Below the pieces are notes generated by a model that had not been told where the DNA came from, ran no database searches, and saw only the letters and a list, made by a program, of their open reading frames with translations. The translations under genes were made by a program, and so were the position numbers. A stretch of 64,000 bases of DNA from Lyticum sinuosum (GTDB taxonomy: Bacteria; Pseudomonadota; Alphaproteobacteria; Rickettsiales; Midichloriaceae): the NCBI RefSeq assembly GCF_034471385.1, contig NZ_JARGYU010000002.1, positions 62,001 through 126,000 on the forward strand, in the 5' to 3' direction. How positions within the stretch are numbered: the stretch's first letter is position 1; each line of letters begins with the position of its first letter. Positions 9,248 through 18,736 of this stretch are shown piece after piece.

Positions 9248-10384
9248 TTATTCACCAAATTGCATTGGCATTAATATATAAATAGCCCGATTATCATTAT
9301 CGTCACAAAAAATAATAGGATTTATTGCATTAGAAATTGATATTTTTACATATTTACCAATAATAACTGAAAGGATATCAATTAAATATCTAGAATTAAC
9401 AATAATTTCAATATCTTCATTAAAATTCTCAGTTGAAGAATCTATATAGTGAGATCCATAAGATTTATGACCTATTTGATTATCAACAGATAAAACTAAA
9501 TTATCTTTTTTAAATAATATTCTTACTGATTTTATTTTACTCTCAGATATTGCTGTTACAAGATCAACAGCTTTTATTAATTGTGTAGCTTCTACTCTGA
9601 TATTTATCTGATTTTCTTTAGAAAATATTGATTTATAATTAGGAAACTTTGATTCTATTAACTTTGATGATAAATTAAAGTCTTTTAATGAAAGATGGAT
9701 TTTTTTTTCTGATATAGAAGTAATTATTATATCATTATCGCTGTAATCTCCAATAATACGATATATTTCAGAAACTGTTTTACGAGGAATTATAATACTC
9801 ACATTATTGTATAGATCAAGAGGCTTATTTATTTTTGTTAAAGCCATACGATGTACATCAGTAGCTACAGCAGTAAGTTTATCATCATCTGTATGAATAT
9901 GTAGACCACTCAGATAATATCTATTATCACCATAAGACATAGCATGTTTAGTGTGATATATTAGATGTTTTAAATCACTAACATTAAGTGAAAATGAAAA
10001 TGCATCGTCAATTGAATTGAAATTGGGAAAAGAAGAAGATCCTAAACAAGGAAGTGAAAAACGATTTATATCAGATGTAATTAATAAATTTTTTTCTGCA
10101 ATATTTATTTCCAGTGATATATTATCACAAGACATTTTACGTGATATATCATGAAGATTGTGCGCAATTGTTGTAAAACTGATTTTTTCATTTGATAAAT
10201 AATCAATTGCAAAGTTAACACTTGCAATAACATCACTATCTGTAACAGTTAAAGATATAGAATTATTTTCTATATCTATTTTTACATGCTTTAAAATAGA
10301 AATATTACTTTTTTTTTCAATAATTGTAACTATTCTTGATAAAGCTTTTGCTAATTCTTTTCTAGAAACTATTATGATAGACAT
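9248..10384 (-). CDS. dnaN: DNA polymerase III beta subunit (sliding clamp)
   Basis: DnaN is the ring-shaped processivity clamp of the replicative polymerase. The protein has family length (378) and recognisable blocks: the N-terminal SRKELAKALSRIVTIIEKK, YYLSGLHIHTDDDKLTAVATDVHRMA in the middle domain, and the C-terminal PIIFCDDNDNRAIYILMPMQ, which ends in the conserved MPM(Q/R) tail. Unlike the usual dnaA-dnaN-recF-gyrB order, dnaN is divergent from gyrB here, and dnaA and recF are absent. Confidence 0.96.
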   Translation of the reverse strand: MSIIIVSRKELAKALSRIVTIIEKKSNISILKHVKIDIENNSISLTVTDSDVIASVNFAIDYLSNEKISFTTIAHNLHDISRKMSCDNISLEINIAEKNLLITSDINRFSLPCLGSSSFPNFNSIDDAFSFSLNVSDLKHLIYHTKHAMSYGDNRYYLSGLHIHTDDDKLTAVATDVHRMALTKINKPLDLYNNVSIIIPRKTVSEIYRIIGDYSDNDIIITSISEKKIHLSLKDFNLSSKLIESKFPNYKSIFSKENQINIRVEATQLIKAVDLVTAISESKIKSVRILFKKDNLVLSVDNQIGHKSYGSHYIDSSTENFNEDIEIIVNSRYLIDILSVIIGKYVKISISNAINPIIFCDDNDNRAIYILMPMQFGE

Positions 10385-10457
10385 TTCATTATATTACAAT
10401 AAATTATTGAAACAATCTGCTTATTTTTGAGTTAATTCTGTACAAATATTATTATAA

Positions 10458-10491
10458 TATCTGATTCTATAAAATATCTGATTCTATAAAA
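10458..10491 (+). repeat. 17-bp tandem duplication between dnaN and gyrB
   Basis: TATCTGATTCTATAAAA occurs twice head to tail (10458-10474 and 10475-10491) in the divergent dnaN-gyrB spacer. The copies are identical. The spacer must hold both promoters; no clear consensus promoter or DnaA-box cluster was seen. Confidence 0.85.
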
Positions 10492-10651
10492 TAATAGAAT
10501 AAATATAAAAATAACATATATAAATAATTTATATACGAAATAATTCTATTAAACTAAATGTATTTTATAAATTTCTATAAAAAATTAATTTTATAAAATT
10601 TTATCTCAAAAAACGGATTTCTTGATTTTAAACAAACTACATGATATCCTG

Positions 10652-13171
10652 ATGATCAGATTCTATCAACGGTTTTTTGTTTTTAAAGTGAAAAAAAGTA
10701 GTAACCATTCCTCATATACTTCTCAATCAATTCAAGTTTTAAGGGGTCTGGATCCAGTAAAAAAAAGACCTGGTATGTATATAGGAGATGTAGGATCTGA
10801 AATTGGTCTTTATAACACACTCAGGGAAGTTATTGATAATTCTGTTGATGAATCAATGGCTGGATATTGTGATAAAATTGATATTATAATAAATAAAGAT
10901 GAGTCTATTACTATTAGTGATAATGGTCGTGGTATTCCAGTAGATATACATGCAGAAGAAGGAATATCTGCAGCAGAATTAATAATGACAAAACTTCATG
11001 CGGGTGGGAAGTTCGATAATAACTCTTATAAGATATCTGGTGGATTACATGGAGTAGGTGTATCAGTTGTAAATGCATTATCAGCATGGATGGAAGTCAA
11101 AATATATAGAGATGGAAATGAACACTTTATGAGGTTTGAAAATGGAGATACAGTTCAACCATTAACTATAATAGGACAAACAAAAAAAAGAGGAACCACT
11201 ATAACTTATGCTCCTTCTCCTCAAGTATTTGCTTTTACTTCCTTTGACTTTGAGATAATTGAGCAAAAAATAAGAGAAACAGCATTTTTAAATTCAAATA
11301 TTAAATTTAGTATCTCTGATAAGAGATTACAACCAAATTTAATCTTAAATCTTTGTTATGAAGGTGGTATTAAAGATTTCGCAGAATATTTAGATAGAAG
11401 TAAAAAATTACTTCACAAAACTATCTATTCACGTCTAGAAAGCGAGGGAATAATTGTTGAAGTTGCTATGCAATGGAATGATAGTTATAGTGAGAATATA
11501 CAATGCTTTACTAATAATATTAAACAAAGTGATGGTGGTACACATCTTACTGGATTAAGAGCTGCATTAACTAGATCTATAACAAATTATATATCTGAGA
11601 TATTTAAAAAAAATAATAAACTTATAATACAACCAGAAGATATTCGTGAGGGTTTTACAGCCGTATTAAGTGTGAAAGTACCTGATCCAAAATTTTCTTC
11701 CCAAACTAAAGATAAACTTGTAAGCGGTGAAATTCGTCCAATAGTTGAAAATATATGTACACTATCACTTAATAAATGGTTAGAAGAGAATCCTAATGAG
11801 GCTAGAATAATAGCTAATAGAATAATAGACGCATCTATAGCTAGAGATGCTGCTAAAAAAGCACGTGATATAAGTCGTAAAAAAAGTAATATTTTATCAA
11901 ATTTAGTTGGTAAATTAGCAAGTAATCGTTCAAAAGACCCATCTAAATCTGAATTATTTATTGTAGAGGGTGATTCAGCAGGTGGAACTGCTAAACAAGC
12001 CAGAGATAGAGAATTTCAGGCAATATTTCCTTTGCGAGGTAAAATATTAAATGTTGAAAGAGCAAGAATAGATAAAATATATGGCTTTACAGAAATCGTT
12101 AGTCTTGTAAATGCATTAGAGACAGGAATTGGAAAAGATGAATTTGATATCAATAAACTAAGATATCATAAAATAATATTAATGACTGATGCTGATGTTG
12201 ATGGATCACATATATTAACATTGCTAATGACTTTTTTTTTCAGATATATGCCTGATATCATATCAAAAGGATATCTTTATATAGCAGAGCCTCCTTTATA
12301 TAAAATCAGAATAGGGCAAAAAGATACATACTTACGTAATAATAAAGAAATGAATGATTATTTTATCAATTCACTTATCAAGAATATAAATATTTATTTT
12401 ACTAAGAATATAAAAAATGATGACTGTAATGTCTATCCTACTATTTTGCAATCTCCTATAAATTTTAATGAACAAAAACAGAATTTACAGGAATTTTTTA
12501 ACCTTTTAATATGGTTTAATGATTTTATTAGCTCTCAAAACTTTATCAATAACCATAAAATTTCACAAGCATTATGGATTGCTCCTATTTTGGAATATAT
12601 TTTTGAAAATTCTAAAAAATCTGAGTTAAAAGATTATATAGATTGGGCAAATCAAGTTATAGAACTATTAAATAAAGAAGAAAAATTGAATAATACTTCA
12701 ATAATTTGGTCTTTTGACTATGATAATCTTTATAATTTTATTTTTCAGTATAAATATAAAGAAGCTATCTTTAAACAAGAAATTAATCTACGTAATCTTA
12801 TAATTAAAATAGATCAACGTACATTAAATACTTTAAGTAAAATTAAAGTTATTTTTTCTTGTGAAATTGTTGAGCTTCAAATAGAAGATCTTACTTTTAA
12901 AAGTTTTTTCCCATTATCAGTTATAGATTATATGTTTGATTATGCTAAAAAAGGATTGCATATACAAAGATTTAAAGGATTAGGAGAAATGAATCCAGAT
13001 CAACTATGGGAAACTACAATGAATATTCAAACTAGAAATATAAAGCGTCTTACTATAAAAGATGCAATAGAAGCAAGTAACGTTTTTGATATGTTAATGG
13101 GAGAGTCAGTTCTGCCAAGGAGACAATTTATAGAAGAAAATGCTCGTAAAATAGAGTATTTAGATACTTGA
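10652..13171 (+). CDS. gyrB: DNA gyrase subunit B
   Basis: GyrB is the ATPase subunit of gyrase, which introduces negative supercoils. Motifs in order: IQVLRGLDPVKKRPGMYIGD, the GHKL residues VIDNSVDE and DNGRGIP, the ATP lid GGLHGVGVSVVNALS, QTK (SSQTKDKL), Toprim EGDSAGG and DADVDGSHI, and the C-terminal RFKGLGEMNPDQLWETTM. The usual insertion between Toprim halves is Asn/Lys-rich. The frame opens at TTG 10622; ATG 10652 and GTG 10688 are later starts. GTG 10688 would give the family-like N-terminus MKKSSNHSSYTSQS and may be correct; none has a clear ribosome-binding site. The stop is TGA, evidence for a standard code. Confidence 0.96.
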   Translation: MIRFYQRFFVFKVKKSSNHSSYTSQSIQVLRGLDPVKKRPGMYIGDVGSEIGLYNTLREVIDNSVDESMAGYCDKIDIIINKDESITISDNGRGIPVDIHAEEGISAAELIMTKLHAGGKFDNNSYKISGGLHGVGVSVVNALSAWMEVKIYRDGNEHFMRFENGDTVQPLTIIGQTKKRGTTITYAPSPQVFAFTSFDFEIIEQKIRETAFLNSNIKFSISDKRLQPNLILNLCYEGGIKDFAEYLDRSKKLLHKTIYSRLESEGIIVEVAMQWNDSYSENIQCFTNNIKQSDGGTHLTGLRAALTRSITNYISEIFKKNNKLIIQPEDIREGFTAVLSVKVPDPKFSSQTKDKLVSGEIRPIVENICTLSLNKWLEENPNEARIIANRIIDASIARDAAKKARDISRKKSNILSNLVGKLASNRSKDPSKSELFIVEGDSAGGTAKQARDREFQAIFPLRGKILNVERARIDKIYGFTEIVSLVNALETGIGKDEFDINKLRYHKIILMTDADVDGSHILTLLMTFFFRYMPDIISKGYLYIAEPPLYKIRIGQKDTYLRNNKEMNDYFINSLIKNINIYFTKNIKNDDCNVYPTILQSPINFNEQKQNLQEFFNLLIWFNDFISSQNFINNHKISQALWIAPILEYIFENSKKSELKDYIDWANQVIELLNKEEKLNNTSIIWSFDYDNLYNFIFQYKYKEAIFKQEINLRNLIIKIDQRTLNTLSKIKVIFSCEIVELQIEDLTFKSFFPLSVIDYMFDYAKKGLHIQRFKGLGEMNPDQLWETTMNIQTRNIKRLTIKDAIEASNVFDMLMGESVLPRRQFIEENARKIEYLDT

Positions 13172-13429
13172 ACTATACACTTAAAGTATATATTATTAGT
13201 AAGTATTCTAAAATATTTAGAAAAAAATTTAGAAAAAAATAATATAATAATATTATTATATTATGTATACATAATATATATTGTAAAAAGTATAATAAAC
13301 TAATAATTTTAGCAAAAAATTTTTTATAAAAAAATATTAATCAAATCATAAGTATATAAAATTGTAGAAATTATAGTATTACTTATAATTTATAATAAAA
13401 TTTTTTATTTATAATAATAATATCATCAA

Positions 13430-16400
13430 ATGAGCATTGAAATCAGTAATAAAACTCATATTATTATATCTGGTGCAGCAGAAAATAATCTTAAAAACAT
13501 TTCTATTGCTATTCCTAAAAATAAACTTGTTGTTATTACTGGATTGAGTGGATCTGGTAAATCATCTCTAGCATTTAATACAATATGTGAGGAAGGAAGA
13601 AGATTATATATAGAGAGTCTTAATAGTTATGCAAAACAATTCGAAAATAATACTAAACCAAATGTTGAATCAATAAAGGGACTTTCACCAACTATTGCAA
13701 TAGATCAAAAAACTACTTCTCGTAATCCAAGATCTACAGTTGCAACTTCAACAGAAATTTATGATTATTTACGTATTTTATTTGTTAGAATAGGAATTCC
13801 ATATTCTCCATTAACTAAACAAGAAATTCATAAACAAACACCTGATGAGATTTTTAATCAAATTATAAGTCTTCCTGAAGGAACAAAAATATTAATCTTA
13901 TCACCTATAATTGTTGGACAGAAAGGAGAACATCGTAAAGAACTAATTTCTTTACGTAGACAAGGATATAAAATGATTAGAATTGATGGTATTGATTACT
14001 CTTTTTCTGATTTACCAGTTTTAGATAAAAATAAAAAACATACACTTGAATTAATTTTAGGTAAAATTTCTATATCTAAAGATAATAATCTTCTAAAATC
14101 TTTAGTTAGAAATGCTTTAGTACTTAGTAATGGTATATTAACAATTGAAATTGTATTTTTAGCTAATAAAAATTTATTAATTAAGAATAATATAGAAAAT
14201 TTTTTAGACAAAAAAGAAATTAAAATTATAGAATCTTTGGTAAATGAAGAAATAAATACAGAAATAAATGTAAAAACAAAAGAAAATTCAGAGAATAATT
14301 ATTATTTTTCTAAAGTTAATAAATTCAAAAAAAATATTGAGGAATTTCTTAAAATTGGAGATAAATTTTCATTTTCTGAAAAATTTGCATGTCCTGTATC
14401 TGGTTTTTCTTTGACAGAAATAGAACCAAGAATTTTTTCTTTTAATAGTCCATATGGAGCATGTTTAAAATGCGATGGTATAGGTAATGAAATGTTTTTT
14501 TCTGTTAACTTAATAATCCCAGATAGAACACTAAGTTTAAAGGCTGGAGCTATTGCACCATGGAAATCTCAGCCAGGTAGTAAATCACGTCTTGGAAAAA
14601 AACAGCATCATTATGATGGTATTATAGACGCATTAACAAAACATTATAATATTAATCCAAATACTCCATTCTGTGATATTCCTGAAGATATTCAGAATAA
14701 AATTATTTATGGAGATGAAAGTTTAGAAATACCATTTTTTGAAGAAGATGGAATAAGAAGAATAGTTGTAAAAAAGAAATTTAATGGAATAATTAATTAT
14801 TTGCAAGATAAAATTGAAAATGTAGAGAATAATAATTCTGTTGAAGATTTACAACAATATCAATCAATTCGAGATTGCAGTTCTTGTAAAGGATATAGAA
14901 TTAGAGAAAGTTCTTTATCAATAAAAATTGATAATAAGCATATAGGAGAAGTATGTAGAATGAGTATAGATAATTGTATATTATGGTTTAAAGATCTTCC
15001 TAAAAAATTAAATTGGTCACAAAATCAAATTGCTGATAGAATTATAAAAGAAATCTTGAAGAAACTATCTTTATTATCAGAGATAGGTTTAGGATATTTA
15101 AGTCTTGATAGAAAATCAAGTACACTTTCTGGTGGAGAAAGTCAGAGAATTAGAATAGCTACTCAAATAGGATCAGGGCTTAGTAGTATAATATATGTTT
15201 TAGATGAACCTTCTATAGGACTTCATCAATCTGATAATGATAATTTACTCAGAACATTAAAAGAATTACGTGATCAAGGAAATACTGTAATAGTTGTTGA
15301 ACATGATGAAGATACAATGCTCAATGCAGATTATATTATTGATATTGGTCCAGAAGCTGGTGATGGAGGAGGAAAAGTTGTAGCTGCAGGAACACCTCAA
15401 GAAATTATGGAGCATTCTGATAGTATTACTGCAAAATATTTAAGAAAGGAAATATTTATCCAAATTCCCGAAAAAAGAAGAAATATAGATTTACAGAGTA
15501 ATTGTATTAAAGTTACTGGAGCATCTGAGCATAATTTAAAAAATATAGATGTGGTAATTCCACTCAATGCATTAGTTGTTGTCAGTGGAGTTTCAGGTAG
15601 TGGAAAATCTACATTTATTATAGATACTCTGTATCCTGGATTACAAAAAAAAATACAAAATTCTCAAAATTTAGAAATAGGTAAATATAAAAGTATATCA
15701 GGATTTGACAACATTGATAAAATAATTGAAGTTGATCAATCTCCTATAGGTAGAACTCCACGTTCTAATCCTGCAACTTATATCAATGTATTTACATTAA
15801 TTAGAGAATTATATGCATCACTTCCTGAAGCTAAAATGATGGGATATAATTCGAGTCGCTTTTCATTTAATGTAAAGGGGGGTAGATGCGAATCATGTGA
15901 AGGAGATGGAACTCTTAAAATAGATATGTATTTTATGCCAGAGATCTATATTCCATGCGAGCATTGTAATGGGAAACGTTATAACTCTGATACTCTTAAA
16001 ATTCTTTATATGGGAAAATCAATTTCAGATGTATTAGATATGACAATAGATAATGCTATTGATTTCTTTGAAAATGTTTCATTTATTAAAGAAAAATTAA
16101 TTACAATTCATGATGTAGGTCTTGGGTATATAAAACTTGGTCAATCAGCAACAACTTTATCAGGAGGTGAAGCTCAAAGAATTAAATTAGCAAAGGAACT
16201 AACACGTAAATCTATAGGACATACTTTATATATTTTTGATGAACCAACAACTGGATTACATAGTGAAGATATTAGAAAATTAATGAAAGTTATTAATTAC
16301 TTAATAGATTCTAATAATAGTGTAATAATTATAGAACATAATATGGATGTAATAAAAATAGCTGATTATATTCTAGATTTCGGACCATATGGTGGTGATT

Positions 16401-16492
16401 ATGGTGGAGAAATCATTGCATCAGGTCCACCACATGATATTGTTATGTGTGAAAAATCACTTACTGGTAAATACTTAAAAAAATATTTATAA
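13430..16492 (+). CDS. uvrA: Excinuclease ABC subunit A
   Basis: UvrA is the damage-recognition ATPase of nucleotide excision repair. It carries two ABC cassettes. The first Walker A is GLSGSGKSSLAF and its signature LSGGESQRI; the second Walker A is GVSGSGKSTF and its signature LSGGEAQRIKLA. Zinc-finger cysteines are at ACPVSGF/GACLKC, DCSSCKG, and RCESCEGDG/IPCEHCNGKR. Length (1020) exceeds the usual 940-980 through a Lys/Asn-rich stretch near residues 225-305. The ATG at 13430 gives the normal N-terminus (IIISGAAENNLKNI). It faces nrdB; the 641-base region between them is repeat-filled. Confidence 0.97.
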   Translation: MSIEISNKTHIIISGAAENNLKNISIAIPKNKLVVITGLSGSGKSSLAFNTICEEGRRLYIESLNSYAKQFENNTKPNVESIKGLSPTIAIDQKTTSRNPRSTVATSTEIYDYLRILFVRIGIPYSPLTKQEIHKQTPDEIFNQIISLPEGTKILILSPIIVGQKGEHRKELISLRRQGYKMIRIDGIDYSFSDLPVLDKNKKHTLELILGKISISKDNNLLKSLVRNALVLSNGILTIEIVFLANKNLLIKNNIENFLDKKEIKIIESLVNEEINTEINVKTKENSENNYYFSKVNKFKKNIEEFLKIGDKFSFSEKFACPVSGFSLTEIEPRIFSFNSPYGACLKCDGIGNEMFFSVNLIIPDRTLSLKAGAIAPWKSQPGSKSRLGKKQHHYDGIIDALTKHYNINPNTPFCDIPEDIQNKIIYGDESLEIPFFEEDGIRRIVVKKKFNGIINYLQDKIENVENNNSVEDLQQYQSIRDCSSCKGYRIRESSLSIKIDNKHIGEVCRMSIDNCILWFKDLPKKLNWSQNQIADRIIKEILKKLSLLSEIGLGYLSLDRKSSTLSGGESQRIRIATQIGSGLSSIIYVLDEPSIGLHQSDNDNLLRTLKELRDQGNTVIVVEHDEDTMLNADYIIDIGPEAGDGGGKVVAAGTPQEIMEHSDSITAKYLRKEIFIQIPEKRRNIDLQSNCIKVTGASEHNLKNIDVVIPLNALVVVSGVSGSGKSTFIIDTLYPGLQKKIQNSQNLEIGKYKSISGFDNIDKIIEVDQSPIGRTPRSNPATYINVFTLIRELYASLPEAKMMGYNSSRFSFNVKGGRCESCEGDGTLKIDMYFMPEIYIPCEHCNGKRYNSDTLKILYMGKSISDVLDMTIDNAIDFFENVSFIKEKLITIHDVGLGYIKLGQSATTLSGGEAQRIKLAKELTRKSIGHTLYIFDEPTTGLHSEDIRKLMKVINYLIDSNNSVIIIEHNMDVIKIADYILDFGPYGGDYGGEIIASGPPHDIVMCEKSLTGKYLKKYL

Positions 16493-16520
16493 TAAATTTA
16501 TAATAAAAAGCTTCATTATA

Positions 16521-16570
16521 ATTCTGACCCTAGCTTCAAAGAAATTTGCTAATGAAGGAGAGGAAGTGTT
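16521..16570 (-). pseudogene. Orphan fragment of the nrdB 3' coding region
   Basis: Bases 16530-16560 are identical over 31 nt to 17189-17219, which lies inside the nrdB coding sequence near its 3' end. The matching text continues after a gap: AGGAAGTG here resembles the nrdB stretch about 20 bases further into the gene, which implies an internal deletion. The fragment lies between uvrA and the repeat array that separates it from the intact nrdB. It is a decayed relic, not a gene. Confidence 0.85.
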
Positions 16571-16571
16571 T

Positions 16572-17140
16572 AAATACAAATCTTTATATAAAAAACAGAA
16601 TTATATATAAAAAATAGAATTGTACTGGATATTAAAATATATTTTTATATATTTATAATAATTTACAATAATTTATAAAAACATAAGATAAATACAAATC
16701 TTTATATAAAAAATAGAACTTTATATAAAAAACAGAACTTTATATAAAAAAACAGAATTGTACTGATATTAAAATATATTTTTATATATTTATAATAATT
16801 TACAATGATTTATAAAAACATAAAATAAATACAAATCTTTATATAAAAAACAGAATTATATATAAAAAATAGAATTGTACTGGATATTAAAATATATTTT
16901 TATATATTTATAATAATTTATAATGATTTATAATGATTTATAAAAACATAAAATAAATACAAATCTTTATATAAAAAACAGAATTATATTGGATATTAAA
17001 ATATATTTTTATATATTTATAATGATTTATAATAATTTATAAAAACATAAAATAAATACAAATCTTTATATAAAAAATAGAACTTTATATAAAAAAACAG
17101 AATTATATATAAAAAATAGAATTATATTGGATATTAAAAC
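16572..17140 (-). repeat. Five-copy degenerate tandem array ending in the nrdB stop region
   Basis: The anchor AAATACAAATCTTTATATAA starts at 16572, 16690, 16827, 16955 and 17054 (spacings 118, 137, 128 and 99). Each unit then carries short repeats of TATATAAAAAACAGAA type and a block GGATATTAAAA followed by A+T-rich text. In the last unit GGATATTAAAA is the true end of nrdB; its stop codon is TTA at 17134-17136 on the + strand. The array thus arose by repeated duplication of the nrdB tail plus spacer, followed by drift. With the fragment at 16521-16570 it accounts for nearly all of the uvrA-nrdB gap. Confidence 0.88.
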
Positions 17141-18099
17141 ACACTCTCCCAATCTCCTTGTGTTGATGCTTTACTATATTCTGTAACTCTAGCTTCAAAG
17201 AAATTTGCTAATGAAGGAGCATTTAAAATTTCATCCATCCATGGAAGTGGGTTTTGTTTTATTTCATATATTAATGGTGCATTCAGATCACTTAATCTTT
17301 TATTTGCTATAAATCTAATATAATTTTTTATATCATCTGATGTCATACCTTTTATATCTCCATCACTGATCCCAAAAGCTAAATCAATAAATGCATCTTC
17401 TAATTCAATAACTTTCTGACATATTTCAACTAATTCTGAATTTAATGTATTAATATTGATATTAGATCTATTTTCTGCAACATATGTATGAAATAGTTTT
17501 ATAATTGAATTTGTATGTAATGTTTCATCTCTAACAGACCATGCTACTATTTGTCCCATACCTTTCATTTTTCCAAATCTCTGAAAATTAAGCAACATCG
17601 CAAATGAAGCAAAAAGCTGTAAACCCTCAGCAAATGCTCCATAAGCTGCCATTGTTTTAGCTATTTCATAAGGATTATTGATATTAAAATTAGACATATA
17701 ATCATGCTTATCTTTCATAGCTTTATACTTCAGAAATGCTTGATATTCTACTTCAGGCATTCCTATTGTATCAAGAAGTCTAGAATATGCATCTATATGA
17801 ATAGTTTCAAAATTAGCAAAAGCTGTTAACATCATTCTGACTTCTGGGGCTCTAAATAATGTAAGATAATTATCTAAATAACAAGAACTAACATCTATAT
17901 CAGCTTGTGTAAAAAACCTAAATATTTGAGTAAGCAGATTCTTTTCTTTATCATTTAGATTATGATGCCAATCTTTAACATCATCACCCATTGGAACTTC
18001 ATCGGCTAACCAATGGAGTGATTGTTGTATTTTCCATGCTTCAAATGCCCATGGATATTCAAATGGTTTATAAGATGTTCTATTTGTTGTTAAACCCAT
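17134..18099 (-). CDS. nrdB: Class Ia ribonucleotide reductase, beta (radical) subunit
   Basis: NrdB holds the diiron-tyrosyl radical cofactor that starts reduction of ribonucleotides by the NrdA subunit. Metal-site and radical residues are visible: FFTQADIDVS (Asp), NFETIHIDAYS (Glu, His and the radical Tyr), GAFAEGLQLF (Glu) and RDETLHT (Glu, His). The N-terminal SYKPFEYPWAFEAWKIQQ is typical of the proteobacterial family. The length of 321 is a little short but complete. The C-terminus, which docks on NrdA, ends TQGDWESVF. nrdA is not in the window. The 3' end has been copied downstream (16521-17140). Confidence 0.96.
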   Translation of the reverse strand: MGLTTNRTSYKPFEYPWAFEAWKIQQSLHWLADEVPMGDDVKDWHHNLNDKEKNLLTQIFRFFTQADIDVSSCYLDNYLTLFRAPEVRMMLTAFANFETIHIDAYSRLLDTIGMPEVEYQAFLKYKAMKDKHDYMSNFNINNPYEIAKTMAAYGAFAEGLQLFASFAMLLNFQRFGKMKGMGQIVAWSVRDETLHTNSIIKLFHTYVAENRSNININTLNSELVEICQKVIELEDAFIDLAFGISDGDIKGMTSDDIKNYIRFIANKRLSDLNAPLIYEIKQNPLPWMDEILNAPSLANFFEARVTEYSKASTQGDWESVF

Positions 18100-18220
18100 A
18101 CTTAAAAAAGCATAAAATAATATTAAAGATTATAAAATATTTGAATTTTATAAAATTGATATAGTATTGATATAGTTCATAACAATCTAATATTATTTAG
18201 ATGAAATGTCTATATATTAA

Positions 18221-18532
18221 AAAATATAATTAATAAAATATGTGTTAATATTGTTATTATATAAATTTATTACATGTGAGAAGTTATTTATTACTAAAAT
18301 ATTGAAAAAAATACATAAAAATTAAAGTTTATAATAAAATCATAGTAAGAATAATATAGAATAGAAATTCTGTTGATATTGTTATTATATAAATTTATTA
18401 CATGTGAGAAGTTATTTATTACTAAAATATTGAAAAAAATACATAAAAATTAAAGTTTACAATAAAATCATAGTAAAAATAATACAGAATTTATATAAAA
18501 ATATAATTAATAAAATATGTGTTAATATTGTT
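18221..18532 (+). repeat. Nested tandem duplication upstream of nrdB (128-bp unit, 35-bp flanks)
   Basis: A unit starting ATATTGTTATTATATAAATT at 18248 recurs at 18376 (period 128); the copies differ at only a few bases before diverging near 18489. A 35-base block (18221-18255) recurs exactly at 18498-18532, so it frames the pair. No coding potential is seen. Together with 18656-18736 this explains much of the 632-base gap between nrdB and the TolC-like gene; the remainder is A+T-rich and featureless. Confidence 0.88.
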
Positions 18533-18655
18533 TATATTGTTTATATTTTGCAATAATTATAAATCTATCTCTAAAAAAAATTATAATCCTTATTTAATAT
18601 CTACCTAATATAATTATACTTTGTTTTATAGATAAAAAACATTTTTTTAAAATAA

Positions 18656-18736
18656 TTTAACTATATAATTATTATTTTTATTTATTTATTTTATTAAAAA
18701 TTTTAACTATATAATTATTATTTTTATTTATTTATT
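18656..18736 (-). repeat. 46-bp-period duplication that includes the stop of the TolC-like gene
   Basis: A 35-base block (18656-18690) recurs exactly at 18702-18736. The second copy overlaps the last five bases of the TolC-like coding sequence, including its stop (18732-18734 read on the minus strand). It is another duplication that crosses a gene 3' end. Confidence 0.85.

Noticed and set aside
10385..10651. Possible replication origin between dnaN and gyrB
   Set aside because: No dnaA gene and no cluster of DnaA boxes (TTATCCACA-like) were found; the small 17-bp repeat is like others in the window.
10652..13171. Reassignment of UGA to Trp, as in some highly reduced alphaproteobacterial symbionts
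   Set aside because: gyrB and fdxA end at TGA exactly where the families end, and Trp is encoded by TGG throughout.
16572..17140. Insertion sequence or other mobile element in the uvrA-nrdB gap
   Set aside because: No transposase remnant, terminal inverted repeat or target duplication is visible; the content is copies of the nrdB tail.
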